Assembly (NCBI RefSeq): GCF_009789575.1
Contig: NZ_CP046908.1
Span: forward strand, 310,001 to 374,000
Direction: 5' to 3'
Length of the DNA: 64,000 nucleotides
Origin: Stappia indica
GTDB lineage: Bacteria > Pseudomonadota > Alphaproteobacteria > Rhizobiales > Stappiaceae
Shown here: positions 29,854 through 40,689 of the stretch, in pieces
Layout of the letters: each line of letters opens with the position of its first letter
Position numbering within the stretch: the stretch's first letter is position 1
Made by a program: the position numbers and the translations under genes
Notes under the pieces: model-generated
Database searches by the model: none
What the model saw: the letters and a program-made list of their open reading frames with translations, nothing else
What the model was told of the DNA's origin: nothing

Positions 29854-30822
29854 TTACATCCAGCCGCGCTCCTTGTAGTAGCGCTCTGCGCCCTCGTGCA
29901 GCGGCGCCGAGAGGTTGTTCTTGATCATGTCCTCTTCCTTCAGGTTCTCGAAGGCGGGATGCATCTGCTTGAAGCGGTCGAAGTTCTCGAACACCGCCTT
30001 GGTCACCGCGTAGATGACGTCCGGCGAGGTCTTGGCCGACGAGACGAAGGTGGCACCCACGCCGAAGGTCGTGGTGTCCTCGTCGGTGCCCGCATACATG
30101 CCGGCCGGGATGGTCGCCATGGAATAGAACGGGTTGTCGTCGACCAGCTTGCGGATCACCTCATTGTCGACATTGATCAGGCGCGACTCGCAGGACGTGG
30201 TCGCCTCCTTGATGGTTCCCGCCGGGTGGCCGACGGTGAAGACGATCGCGTCGATCTTGTTGTCGCAGAGGGCGGCAGACTGCTCAGCCGACTTCAACTC
30301 GGCAGCGAGCGAGAAGTCCGATGCGCTCCAGCCCATCTTGTCCATCACCACCTCGAAGGTGGCGCGGGCGCCCGAACCGGGATCGCCCATGTTGACGCGC
30401 TTGCCCTTGAGGTCCTCGAAGGTCTTGATGCCGGAATCGGCGCGCGCCACCACGGTGAACGGCTCCGGATGCACGGAGAAGACCGCACGCAGCTCTTCGA
30501 ACTTGCCGTCCGGGAACGTGTCGGGAGCGGTTCCGTTATAGGCATGGTACTGCCAGTCCGACTGGGCGACGCCCATGTCGAGGTCGCCGGCGCGGATGCC
30601 GTTGATGTTGGACACCGAGCCGCCGGTGGTGTGCGTGCACTTGATGTCGTGCTCGGCCGAGCCGCGGTTGACGAGACGGCAGATCGCGCCGCCGACCTGG
30701 TAGTAGACGCCGGTCTGGCCGCCGGTGCCGATGGTGATGAAGGTCTCGGCCTGGGCCGTGCCGGACAGCGCCATGGCGCCGGCGACCATCGTCCCAAGGG
30801 TCAATGACTTGAAGAGTTTCAT
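29854..30822 (-). CDS. TAXI-family TRAP solute-binding protein
   Basis: Periplasmic substrate-binding protein (322 aa) with a signal peptide cleaved after AQA (about residue 23). TAXI-family features are visible: FITIGTGGQTGVYYQVGGAICRLVN at the N-terminus of the mature protein (30680-30750), TTGGSVSNINGIRAGDLDMG, and VNMGDPGSGARATFE. It delivers the ligand to the fused permease encoded downstream on the same strand. The ATG at 30822 begins MKLFKSL and gives a clean signal peptide; the longer in-frame version upstream has no signal character. Confidence 0.95.
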   Translation of the reverse strand: MKLFKSLTLGTMVAGAMALSGTAQAETFITIGTGGQTGVYYQVGGAICRLVNRGSAEHDIKCTHTTGGSVSNINGIRAGDLDMGVAQSDWQYHAYNGTAPDTFPDGKFEELRAVFSVHPEPFTVVARADSGIKTFEDLKGKRVNMGDPGSGARATFEVVMDKMGWSASDFSLAAELKSAEQSAALCDNKIDAIVFTVGHPAGTIKEATTSCESRLINVDNEVIRKLVDDNPFYSMATIPAGMYAGTDEDTTTFGVGATFVSSAKTSPDVIYAVTKAVFENFDRFKQMHPAFENLKEEDMIKNNLSAPLHEGAERYYKERGWM

Positions 30823-31248
30823 GCAGTGCCTCCCGTGATAGGCAGCGGTTTCGTGCGACACGCAAGGGCGGACCGTCAGGACGGGCCTCCCGGCTGGAAG
30901 CGCTTCAGGAAGATCGCAGGCCCCGTCCCCGGGGCCGTCATTCGCGCGCAAGGCCCGATCCGCTTCGGGATCGCGCCGCCTGCCGGCAGTCTCGAAAGCT
31001 GCCTTCGCACGAACGACCGCCTCCCCTCCTCGCTTCTGGCGCGTGAGCTGGACAGGACTGCCACAGCCTTCCCGCGAAAATGCGGAAAGTCAGGTTAGAC
31101 CGAAACGTGACGATCTTCCAACCCCCTGTAGAGGTTCTGGAAAAATTGGAGAAAGGACCTTGGGAGGATTGCAGGACAATCTTGCAATATCGGACAGACG
31201 ATCGGAGCGGCCGCGCATCGACGGCTGTCGCTCTTGTGTGCCAGAGCT
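30823..31248. other. Non-coding gap upstream of the TAXI binding protein
   Basis: The 426-nt gap must contain the promoter for the TAXI transporter genes. A short inverted repeat, ATTGCA (31168-31173) and TGCAAT (31183-31188), is the only symmetric element seen. Open frames here have no start context or codon pattern to support a gene. Confidence 0.4.
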
Positions 31249-31539
31249 TCAGTCGCCGCTCTTGCCGCCGTGGATGACTTCGAGGAAATTGCGGCGCAGC
31301 TGAGCCTCGTCCTGCCCTTCGCGCAAGCCCTGGCGCCATTGATCTATGACGAGGCGCAAGGCGAGCGTTTCGCGCGTATGCGGCAGGTGGCTGAGATAAT
31401 CGGTGAAATAGTCGTCGAGCGCCTGACGGTCGAGCGCACCTTGTGCGATCAGCCCATGGATGAGAGCCATGGTCGCAGCGATGTGCCCCCGCAGGAACTC
31501 ATACTCTGCCGTGCTGTTGCCGCCGGAGGTGTCAGACAT
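31249..31539 (-). CDS. Hypothetical protein, small, helical
   Basis: Unrecognised protein (96 aa). The ATG at 31539 begins MSDTSGGNST, and the body is amphipathic and predicted all-helical: AATMALIHGLIAQGALDRQAL, DDYFTDYLSHLP and ALRLVIDQWRQGL. There is no signal peptide, membrane segment or cysteine. Amino-acid composition and third-position GC fit a real gene. It stands alone between the TRAP cluster and tRNA-Lys on the minus strand. No function is proposed. Confidence 0.65.
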   Translation of the reverse strand: MSDTSGGNSTAEYEFLRGHIAATMALIHGLIAQGALDRQALDDYFTDYLSHLPHTRETLALRLVIDQWRQGLREGQDEAQLRRNFLEVIHGGKSGD

Positions 31540-31906
31540 CGTCTCGTGCGTCCGTCCTGTCGTTGTAGTGGTCACTCGCCTCTGCCGACAGTTGTACACA
31601 GCATAGGCCGGGTGGTCGATAGACGATGCGCGCCCCTTGCGGACAGAGCCGGCGCCGGGGCATCGCTCCCGTCATTCCCAAGCGTAACTCTACATCATGA
31701 AGGAAGGGTTTTCCAACCAGGCCGATGAGCAAATGCTCAACAAGCCGGCCCTTGCGCGAAACCGCGACCGCGGTCGCAAACGCCGTCGGAACAAACGCAG
31801 CGGAACGGAGGGCATATGAGCGGTTTCGGTGGGGCGCTTGCAGCGCGCTATCACCCACCTCGCCTCGCCCGGTATCTCTTCAAAACCACGGATACCGGGG
31901 AGATCT
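31540..31906. other. Non-coding gap between the hypothetical gene and tRNA-Lys
   Basis: A 367-nt stretch of average composition. A possible 40-codon plus-strand frame (31697-31819) encodes a very basic peptide but lacks a ribosome binding site. No terminator or repeat was recognised. Confidence 0.35.
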
Positions 31907-31982
31907 TGGTGAGCCCGCAGGGGCTCGAACCCTGGACCTACTGATTAAAAGTCAGTTGCTCTACCAACTGAGCTACAGGCTC
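31907..31982 (-). tRNA. tRNA-Lys (anticodon TTT)
   Basis: 76-nt tRNA on the minus strand with CCA encoded at the 3' end. The acceptor stem GAGCCTG pairs with CGGGCTC (one G-U). The D-arm contains AGCTCAGTTGGTAGAGC, the anticodon loop CTTTTAA sits on stem ACTGA/TCAGT, and the T-arm has GGTTCGAACCC. All expected elements are present, and the anticodon TTT assigns lysine. Confidence 0.98.
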
Positions 31983-32032
31983 ACACGCGCGTTCCTGTAA
32001 CAATGTGCGCCCGGCGTGACAAGAGGCGAATT

Positions 32033-32058
32033 GGCGAGGGTGGATAACCGCCCTCGCC
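32033..32058 (-). terminator. Terminator-like hairpin after the RND pump gene
   Basis: Stem GGCGAGGG / CCCTCGCC with a 10-nt loop begins 7 nt past the RND stop codon. The T-run on the minus strand is weak, so termination may be incomplete. Confidence 0.5.
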
Positions 32059-32065
32059 GCACCGC

Positions 32066-35000
32066 TTATGCCGGCTTGATCTCGTCCCTTGCGACATCGG
32101 CTCCGGCATAGATGCCCTTGAGGCGTTCGCGCAGGATCTGCATGACCACATAAAGCACCGGGATCAGCACCACGCCGAGCGTGGTGGCGAACAGCATGCC
32201 GCCGAATACCGCGAATCCGATGGCCTTCTGGCTGGCCGCACCCGCACCGTTCGCGGTCACCAGCGGAACCACACCGAGCAGGAAGGCGAGCGCCGTCATC
32301 ATCACGGCGCGGAAGCGCAGATGCGCCGCCTCGCGGGCCGCGGCAATGATCGACTTGCCCTTCTCCCGTTCCTCCATGGCGAACTCGACGATCAGGATGG
32401 CGTTCTTGGCGCCGAGACCGACGAGCATGATCATGCCGATCTGGGTGTAGAGGTTGACGTCGCTCCCCGTGGCCGCCACCGCGGCGAAGGCGCCGAGCAG
32501 CGCCACCGTCACCGACATCAGGATCGCCAGAGGCATCGACCAGCTTTCGTACTGGGCGACCAGGAAGAGATAGGCGAAGAGGATCGACAGCATCAGCACG
32601 ATGACAACGACCGCGCCGGCGCCCTGCTGCTGCAGCGCCGAGCCGGTCCACTCGTAGGCGTAACCGGACGGCAGCGCCTCGGCAGCCCCCCGCTCCATTT
32701 CGGTAATGGTGTCGCCGGTGGACATGCCCGCCTTCGGCTCCGCATTGACCGATGCGGAGCGGAACATGTTGTAGCGATTGAGGATCTGCGGGCCGAGCAC
32801 GTTCTCGACGCTGACGATGGACCGCAACGGAACCATGTCTCCCGCCTCGTTGCGCACATGCAGCTGCGCGATGTCGTCGGCCCGATCGCGCATGGCGCCC
32901 TCGGCCTGAATCATCACGCGATAAACGCGCCCGAACAGGTTGAAATCGTTGACGTAATACCCGCCGAGATAGGCTTGCAGCGTCTGGAAGACATCCGCGA
33001 TCCGGATGCCGAGCAGCTTCGCCCGCTCCCGGTCGAGATTGACGAAGAGCTGCGGCACGTTCGCCCGGAAGGTCGAATAAGCCTGGGCGATCGAAGGCTG
33101 CTGATTCGCCGTGTAGACGAGCGAGCCGACCGCCGAGGCGAGATCCTGCGGCGTGCCGCCGCCCGTCTGCTGCACCTTCATCTCGACGCCGGCGGTGGTG
33201 CCGAGGCCGGGGATCGGGGGAGCGTTGAAGGCGATGATGTTGGCGCCGGGGATTGTCGAGAACGTCGCCCAGAGTTTCGCGAGGATACCGTTGGCGCTCA
33301 GTTCCGGCGTTTCGCGCTCGCCCCACGGCTTCAGCTTGACGATGACCATGCCCGAATTCGGCGAAAGGCCCGAATTGAGGATCGAGAAGCCGTTGACCAT
33401 GATGAGATGCTGGATGCCGTCGATGCCTTCCAGCATCTCTTCCATCCGGTCGGTGATCTCGGTGGTGCGCGGCAGCGCCGCGCCGTCGGGCAGTTGCACG
33501 TCGACCATCAGGTAGCCCTGGTCCTCCAGCGGCAGGAAGCCCTGCGGCAGGCGGCCGCTCATCACCACGATCAGCGCGACGGCGGCACCGACACCGACAA
33601 GGCCGAGGAACGAGCGCGGCAGCAGGCGCGACACGATCCCGACATAGCCGTTGCGGGCACCGCTGATTCCCTTCTCGAACAGTGCCAGCAACCCGCGCGG
33701 CGGGCCCGAGCGCGCCTTCAGCACCAGGCCGCACAGGGCCGGCGACAGGGTCAGCGCGTTGATCGAGGAAATCACCACCGAGACCGAGATCGTCACGGCG
33801 AACTGCGAGTAGAGCCGGCCGGTGATGCCCGGCATGAAGATCGTCGGCACGAACACCGCAAGCAGCACCAGGGTGGTCGCGATCACCGGCGTGGTGATCT
33901 GCTGCATCGCCTTTTCGGTCGCTTCCTTGGCCGACAGACCTTCCTCGGCGATGATGCGCTCGACGTTTTCCACCACGATGATCGCATCGTCCACGACGAT
34001 GCCGATGGCCAGCACCAGCGCGAAGAGGCTGATCGTGTTGAGCGACATGCCCGCCAGCAGCAGGACGGCGAACGTGCCGATCAGCGACACGGGGATGGCG
34101 ATGGTCGGAATGATCGTCGCCCGCCAGTTGCCCAGGAACACGAAGACCACCGCGACGACCAGCCCAAAGGTCATCATCAGGGTCATGACCACGTCGTCGA
34201 GCGAGCGCTCGACGAATTCGGTCGTATCGAAGGGAATGTCGTAGGCGACATCCTCCGGGAAGGCCTTGGACAGTTCCTCCAGCCGCGCCCTCACGCCTTC
34301 GGCCACGGCAAGCGCGTTGGCGCCCGGCGCCTGGTAGATCGCCAGCACGGTTGCCGGCTTGCCGTCGTAGCGCCCGCTTGCGGCGTAGAACTGCGACCCG
34401 AGCTCCACCCGCGCCACATCGCCGATGCGCACCAGCGCCCCGTCCTCGCCCGTGCGCAGCACGATGTTGCGGAACTCCTCGACCGTAGACAGGCGCCCCT
34501 GCGCCCGCACGGTGTACTGGAACTGCTGCCCCTCGGGCGCCGGCGGTGCGCCGATCTGGCCGGCCGCGACCTGCAGGTTCTGATCCTGGATCGCCGCGAT
34601 GAAGTCGGATGGCGTCATCGACAGGGCCGCCAGCCGGTTCGGGTCGAGCCAGATTCGCATGCCGTAAGCGAAGTCGGTGAGCACGTCGGCCTTGCCGACG
34701 CCCTTCACGCGGGCGAGCGAATCCTTGAGGTTGATCGAGGCGTAATTGGCGAGAAACAGTTCGTCATAGGTGCGGTTGGGCGAGAACAGCGTCACGACCA
34801 GCAGCATGTTGGTGCTGGCCTTCTGCACGGTCACGCCGCTGCGGGTGACGTCGGCCGGCAGCACGCTCGTCGCCTGCGACACCCGGTTCTGCACGTTGAC
34901 CGCTGCAATGTCCGGATCGGTGCCGACATCGAAGACGATGTTCAGCGAGTAGCTGCCGTTGTCGGAGCTGTTCGACGACATGTAGAGCATGTTGTCGACG

Positions 35001-35215
35001 CCGTTCACCTCGGCCTCGATGGGCGCCGCGACGGTCTCTTCCAGCACCTGCGCGCTGGCGCCGGTATAGCTGGCGGAGACGTTGACGACCGGCGGGGTGA
35101 TGTTCGGGAACTGCTCGACCGGCAGCGACATGTATCCCAGCGCGCCGGCGATGGTGATGACGATCGAGATGACCAGCGCGAATTTCGGCCGGTTGATGAA
35201 GATCCGCGAGAACAT
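32066..35215 (-). CDS. RND multidrug efflux pump, HAE1/AcrB type
   Basis: Inner-membrane proton-driven efflux transporter (1049 aa) with 12 membrane helices and two large periplasmic loops. The start ([18 protein letters not shown]) and helices such as [20 protein letters not shown], with the Asp pair of the proton relay in helix 4, are diagnostic of AcrB/MexB-like pumps. [19 protein letters not shown] is another family stretch. Length is typical. It lies 5 nt after the adaptor gene, forming a two-gene operon. No outer-membrane TolC-type gene or TetR regulator is adjacent, so it probably uses a TolC encoded elsewhere. Substrates are unknown. Confidence 0.95.
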   Translation of the reverse strand: MFSRIFINRPKFALVISIVITIAGALGYMSLPVEQFPNITPPVVNVSASYTGASAQVLEETVAAPIEAEVNGVDNMLYMSSNSSDNGSYSLNIVFDVGTDPDIAAVNVQNRVSQATSVLPADVTRSGVTVQKASTNMLLVVTLFSPNRTYDELFLANYASINLKDSLARVKGVGKADVLTDFAYGMRIWLDPNRLAALSMTPSDFIAAIQDQNLQVAAGQIGAPPAPEGQQFQYTVRAQGRLSTVEEFRNIVLRTGEDGALVRIGDVARVELGSQFYAASGRYDGKPATVLAIYQAPGANALAVAEGVRARLEELSKAFPEDVAYDIPFDTTEFVERSLDDVVMTLMMTFGLVVAVVFVFLGNWRATIIPTIAIPVSLIGTFAVLLLAGMSLNTISLFALVLAIGIVVDDAIIVVENVERIIAEEGLSAKEATEKAMQQITTPVIATTLVLLAVFVPTIFMPGITGRLYSQFAVTISVSVVISSINALTLSPALCGLVLKARSGPPRGLLALFEKGISGARNGYVGIVSRLLPRSFLGLVGVGAAVALIVVMSGRLPQGFLPLEDQGYLMVDVQLPDGAALPRTTEITDRMEEMLEGIDGIQHLIMVNGFSILNSGLSPNSGMVIVKLKPWGERETPELSANGILAKLWATFSTIPGANIIAFNAPPIPGLGTTAGVEMKVQQTGGGTPQDLASAVGSLVYTANQQPSIAQAYSTFRANVPQLFVNLDRERAKLLGIRIADVFQTLQAYLGGYYVNDFNLFGRVYRVMIQAEGAMRDRADDIAQLHVRNEAGDMVPLRSIVSVENVLGPQILNRYNMFRSASVNAEPKAGMSTGDTITEMERGAAEALPSGYAYEWTGSALQQQGAGAVVVIVLMLSILFAYLFLVAQYESWSMPLAILMSVTVALLGAFAAVAATGSDVNLYTQIGMIMLVGLGAKNAILIVEFAMEEREKGKSIIAAAREAAHLRFRAVMMTALAFLLGVVPLVTANGAGAASQKAIGFAVFGGMLFATTLGVVLIPVLYVVMQILRERLKGIYAGADVARDEIKPA

Positions 35216-35220
35216 CGGCG

Positions 35221-36366
35221 TTACTCCGCCGAGCCGGCGGCGAGCGCGGCGTTGACCGGCACGCCCGGCCGCACCTTCTGAAGGCCGAGCGTGATCACGC
35301 GCTCACCCTCCTGCAGCCCTTTCGTCACGGCGAAGTCCGTGTCGACCTGCTGGCCGAGTTCGACATAGCGCTGCTCGACGGTCTCGTTGCTGCCCACCAC
35401 CAGCACGAAGGGGCCGCGCTGGTCGCGCTGCACCGCCGACTGCGGAATGACGATCTCCTTCATCGACACCGGCGCTTCCACGACGACTTCGACGAAGGTG
35501 CCGGCGACCAGAAGCAGGTCGGGGTTGCGGAAGCGCCCGCGGACCGCGATCGTTCCCGTCTTCGGATCGACCACATTGTCGATGAAGACGATCTCGCCGT
35601 CCTGCTCGTAGCGCTTGCCGTTCGGCAGGATCACGTGGATGCCCGGCAACGCGGCCTTGTCGCCGACAGCGTCCGCCGGATTGGCGCCGCGCACCGCGTC
35701 CAGATAGTCCTTCTCGCTGATCGCGAAACTCACATACATCGGATCGGTACGCACCAGCCGCGCGATCGGGCCGCTCGACGGGCCGACCACATCGCCGACG
35801 CTGAAATTGCTCCTGCCGATCTTGCCGGCAAACGGTGCCGTGATGTCGGTGTAGCCCAGGTTGAGCTCGGCCTGGGTGATCGCCGCATTGGCGGCTGCGA
35901 CCGAGGCATCGGCCTGCTCCTTGGCCGCAAGCGTCGCCTGATACTTGGCCTGGGAGACGTGCCCCTTGTCGAGCAGGTCCTTGTCGCGCTCCAGGTCGGA
36001 GGCCTTCAGCGCCGCATCGGCCGCAGCACGCGCCGCCTCCGCCTTGGCGGAGGCCAGCGCCGCCTCGTAGGGCGCGCGCTCGATGGTGAACAGCAGCTGG
36101 CCGCTCTGCACGGTCGCGCCGTCGTCGACATTCTTGGAATTGAGGAAGCCGGAAACCCGGGCGATCAGGTTGACGTCGTCGACCGCCTGCACGCGCCCGA
36201 CGAAGCGGGCGGACTGGCGCACCTCTTTGGAGACGGCTGCCGCGACGGTGACGGAAGGGGGCGGTGCTTCCTGCGTCGAGCTGTCCTGCGACGGGTTGCA
36301 GGCGGCCAGCGCGACGGCAAGGCCCGGAATGAGGCTCACGCGCAGGAACGAACGCAGCTGGCCCAT
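35221..36366 (-). CDS. RND efflux periplasmic adaptor (membrane fusion protein), lipoprotein
   Basis: Periplasmic adaptor (381 aa) linking the RND pump to an outer-membrane channel. The N-terminus has a lipobox (ALAAC, Cys about 23), so it is probably lipid-anchored like AcrA. A barrel-sandwich motif ([15 protein letters not shown]), an alpha-helical hairpin rich in Ala and Lys (about residues 95-160) and the lipoyl half [16 protein letters not shown] follow. The C-terminal beta-barrel ends in [12 protein letters not shown]. It is the first gene of the pair, with only 5 nt before the pump gene. Confidence 0.94.
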   Translation of the reverse strand: MGQLRSFLRVSLIPGLAVALAACNPSQDSSTQEAPPPSVTVAAAVSKEVRQSARFVGRVQAVDDVNLIARVSGFLNSKNVDDGATVQSGQLLFTIERAPYEAALASAKAEAARAAADAALKASDLERDKDLLDKGHVSQAKYQATLAAKEQADASVAAANAAITQAELNLGYTDITAPFAGKIGRSNFSVGDVVGPSSGPIARLVRTDPMYVSFAISEKDYLDAVRGANPADAVGDKAALPGIHVILPNGKRYEQDGEIVFIDNVVDPKTGTIAVRGRFRNPDLLLVAGTFVEVVVEAPVSMKEIVIPQSAVQRDQRGPFVLVVGSNETVEQRYVELGQQVDTDFAVTKGLQEGERVITLGLQKVRPGVPVNAALAAGSAE

Positions 36367-36490
36367 GATTGTAACCTCCCCCCGAGCGCCCGGATACCGG
36401 ACGCCGGTCTATTAGACGAAAGAGAAGCGGTGATGACACCGCCCCTCGCACAGCCGTTTTCTGTAGCTTTCGGAAGGGTACGCAGGCAAC

Positions 36491-37357
36491 TCAGTCAAAG
36501 ACAAGCGCCAATCCGAAGTGGTCCCCGGCCGGCAGAACCAGGCCTTCGGGCGCCTCCACCGCATCGAACGATGCCTCCCGCAGCGTCTGCGCCAGGTGGG
36601 TGCGGTCGCGGGCTCGAAGGCCGAGCGCGGCAATCGCCGAACCACCGGGACCGATCTCCGGCGCATCGATGCCGTACAGCGAGGCAAAGGCTGCCGGCGG
36701 CATCAGGTGCAGCCGGCCGCGCGGCGTCTCGAGGGTGATCCCGAGGCTCGTCGCCCGCATTTCCCGCCGGCCGGTGAAGGCGGCGTAGAAGATGTGCTGC
36801 TCGGCCGGCTCGTCGCAGACGATCACCACCGATTCGAGCGCGGTGACGCCATTGGGATGGGTCTGGTACTCGGCCGACCAGAAGGTGTCCGGATAGCGGT
36901 TCAGGCAGGTGAAGAAGCCATGCGCGGGATCGCTGTCGTTGCGCACGAAGGTCAGGTCGAAGCCGACCTTGCGGATGCCCCCGTCGGGCAGCGTCGCCTC
37001 GCGGCCGAACGAGAACGGCGCGTAGACATGCAGGCCGGCCCGCTCGAAATCGCGGCGATCTGCCGCCGGATCGCGGCTTTCCATCACCAGCATCGAGGCG
37101 CCCTCGCGCGTCTTCAGGAAATCGCGGTTGAACGCACCGAAGGAGAACGTGTCGCCCGCCGCCTCCGGGATCAGCGTCTCGTCGCCGATCCCCAGGATCT
37201 CGATGAAGAAGCCGTCGAGCTGGACGAGGTGGTTTTCCGTGCCCCAGGGATGGCGGGCGCGCGGCGTGACGCGAAAGCCCAGCCTTTCCATGAAACGGGG
37301 GGCCGCGCCAAGATCGCGCACCGCCCAGACCACGTGATCGAAACCGCGTGCGCTCAT
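36491..37357 (-). CDS. VOC-family (glyoxalase-like) protein
   Basis: Cytoplasmic protein (288 aa) of the vicinal-oxygen-chelate fold, resembling the Glyoxalase_3-like group. The first module starts GFDHVVWAVRDL (His7 a likely metal ligand) and includes GTENHLVQLDGFFIEILG with an Asn/His and Glu typical of the metal site. A second module begins near VTALESVVIVCDEP. Such proteins are lyases, dioxygenases or isomerases; I cannot assign a reaction. It lies alone between the efflux operon and pyrG on the minus strand. Confidence 0.8.
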   Translation of the reverse strand: MSARGFDHVVWAVRDLGAAPRFMERLGFRVTPRARHPWGTENHLVQLDGFFIEILGIGDETLIPEAAGDTFSFGAFNRDFLKTREGASMLVMESRDPAADRRDFERAGLHVYAPFSFGREATLPDGGIRKVGFDLTFVRNDSDPAHGFFTCLNRYPDTFWSAEYQTHPNGVTALESVVIVCDEPAEQHIFYAAFTGRREMRATSLGITLETPRGRLHLMPPAAFASLYGIDAPEIGPGGSAIAALGLRARDRTHLAQTLREASFDAVEAPEGLVLPAGDHFGLALVFD

Positions 37358-37421
37358 CCCGTTCTCCCCTGCCCTTGTTGCGTCCGGCTGCTCCCGAGCG
37401 GAAGAGCCGGCCCGGCCGTCC

Positions 37422-39170
<1,749 letters not shown>

Positions 39171-39539
39171 TTACTGCGCCGCCGGAACCTGCGGTCCGGA
39201 AGGCGTCTCGGGCGGACGCAACTGGTCGAGGATGCCGTTGCCGGAACCCGACGTTCCCTCGCCGACCGGCGCGCTCTGCGTACCGGGCGCGGCGTCGAGG
39301 ATCGAGGCCGGACGGTCGCCGTTCTTGGCCAGCAGCGCAAGACCCAGCGAGGTCGCGAAGAAGACCGCAGCCAGAATCGCCGTTGCGCGGGTCAGCACGT
39401 TGCCGCTGCCGCGGCTGGACATCATCCCGCCACCGCCGCCGCCGATGCCCAGGGCACCGCCTTCGGAACGCTGCAGGAGAACCACCAGGACGAGCGCAAG
39501 CACGACCATAAGATGAATAACGATGACAACGGTTTCCAT
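39171..39539 (-). CDS. secG: Preprotein translocase subunit SecG
   Basis: Small inner-membrane subunit of the SecYEG channel (122 aa). Two helices are present (about residues 2-22 and 52-74), separated by the conserved LLQRSEGGALGIGGGGGG and SSRGSGNVLTRAT segments that mark SecG. The C-terminus is a long Gly/Pro/Ser-rich tail. The ATG at 39539 is used; an in-frame TTG two codons upstream is less likely. It lies in the usual tpiA-secG-pyrG order. Confidence 0.93.
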   Translation of the reverse strand: METVVIVIHLMVVLALVLVVLLQRSEGGALGIGGGGGGMMSSRGSGNVLTRATAILAAVFFATSLGLALLAKNGDRPASILDAAPGTQSAPVGEGTSGSGNGILDQLRPPETPSGPQVPAAQ

Positions 39540-39651
39540 CGACAACCAGTCTTTCGTGTTCGGATTGCAGCGGGTTCTACACCAATGCCGTCACGGTTTC
39601 CACCCTTGATCGGCCCCGACTGCACTCATGGCAGCCAGCTGATGGCCGCAT

Positions 39652-39681
39652 AACAAAAGGTTTGCCGGCGGATCAGCCGGC
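39652..39681 (-). terminator. Weak terminator at the tpiA end
   Basis: Stem GCCGGC / GCCGGC with a 6-nt loop that contains the tpiA stop codon, followed on the minus strand by AAACCTTTTGTT. It is short, so readthrough into secG is likely. Confidence 0.45.
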
Positions 39682-40431
39682 GGCCTTTGCGATCGCAAGG
39701 AAATCGGCGGCCTTCAGGCTGGCGCCGCCGACCAGCGCGCCGTCGACATTGTCGACCGACAGCAGCTCGCCGGCATTGGCCGGCTTCACCGAGCCGCCGT
39801 AAAGCAGCCGGATCGAGGCGGCCGAGGGCCCGAACCGTCCCTGCAGTTCCTTGCGCATATAGGCATGCATCTCGGCCACGTCATCCACCGTCGGCGTCAG
39901 GCCGGTGCCGATGGCCCAGACCGGCTCGTAGGCAACGACCAGCCGGGCGCCGTCCGCGCCCTCCGGCACCGAGCCGGCAAGCTGTGCGCCGACCACCTCG
40001 AGAGCCTTGCCCGCCTTGCGCTCGGCTTCCGTCTCGCCGACGCAGACGATGGCGATAAGGCCCGCCCGCCACGCGGCCTCCGCCTTGGCCCGCACCAGCG
40101 CGTCGCTCTCGCCATGATCGGCCCGGCGCTCGGAATGGCCGACGATGACCCAGCGCGCGCCGGAATCGGCCAGCATCTCGGCCGAGATGTCGCCTGTGTG
40201 GGCGCCGCTCGCCGCCGGGTGGCAGTCCTGGCCGCCGATGCTGAGGCCGCTGTCGCCGGCCGCAGCTGCGGCCGCGGCAACCAGCGTCGCGGGCGGGCAG
40301 ATGGCGAGATCGACCGAAGCGGCGAGACCGCCGGCCGCCGCCTCCGCCATGGAACGCAGCTCGCCGAGCGCGGTCGCCAGCCCGTTCATCTTCCAGTTTC
40401 CGGCGATCAGCGGCGTGTTCCTGTCGGTCAT
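39673..40431 (-). CDS. tpiA: Triose-phosphate isomerase
   Basis: Glycolytic and gluconeogenic isomerase interconverting dihydroxyacetone phosphate and glyceraldehyde 3-phosphate (252 aa). The TIM-barrel active site is visible: AGNWKMNG (catalytic Lys), VIVGHSERR (catalytic His) and [12 protein letters not shown] (catalytic Glu), then the phosphate-binding [11 protein letters not shown]. Start ATG at 40431 ([17 protein letters not shown]). It is divergent from ppiD across a 258-nt gap. Confidence 0.96.
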   Translation of the reverse strand: MTDRNTPLIAGNWKMNGLATALGELRSMAEAAAGGLAASVDLAICPPATLVAAAAAAAGDSGLSIGGQDCHPAASGAHTGDISAEMLADSGARWVIVGHSERRADHGESDALVRAKAEAAWRAGLIAIVCVGETEAERKAGKALEVVGAQLAGSVPEGADGARLVVAYEPVWAIGTGLTPTVDDVAEMHAYMRKELQGRFGPSAASIRLLYGGSVKPANAGELLSVDNVDGALVGGASLKAADFLAIAKAAG

Positions 40432-40537
40432 TTCGGCATCCTCGGCTGGCATGCGGTCGGCGATGGGCGTGCCGGGCGGGCACATTCAATGCCGGTGCTA
40501 CCAGAATTTCCGCCTCGTTCAAGACGATACGGCGCAA

Positions 40538-40585
40538 GCCTTTGCCCGAGCCTTTGCCCAAGCCATTGCCTGTGCCTTGCCCCTG
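40538..40585. repeat. Imperfect 12-bp tandem repeat in the tpiA/ppiD gap
   Basis: Units GCCTTTGCCCGA, GCCTTTGCCCAA and GCCATTGCCTGT follow in tandem, with a fourth decayed unit. It lies in the divergent promoter gap about 107 nt from both the tpiA and ppiD starts. Confidence 0.7.
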
Positions 40586-40689
40586 CCGATCCGCATCTCT
40601 ATGATCCGCCCGCTCCAGCTCGGATTTTACCCAAGGTCCGGGCCGTATCCTGTTGCCCCGGTAACGCCCCTGTAACGACGGAACCTGCA

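Noticed and set aside
31532-31858. 108-codon minus-strand frame near tRNA-Lys
   Set aside because: It overlaps the start of the hypothetical gene, has no ribosome binding site, and shows no coding-like composition.
32321-35281. 986-codon plus-strand frame opposite the RND pump
   Set aside because: Composition rich in His, Asp and Arg typical of a shadow frame, and the RND gene on the other strand is certain.
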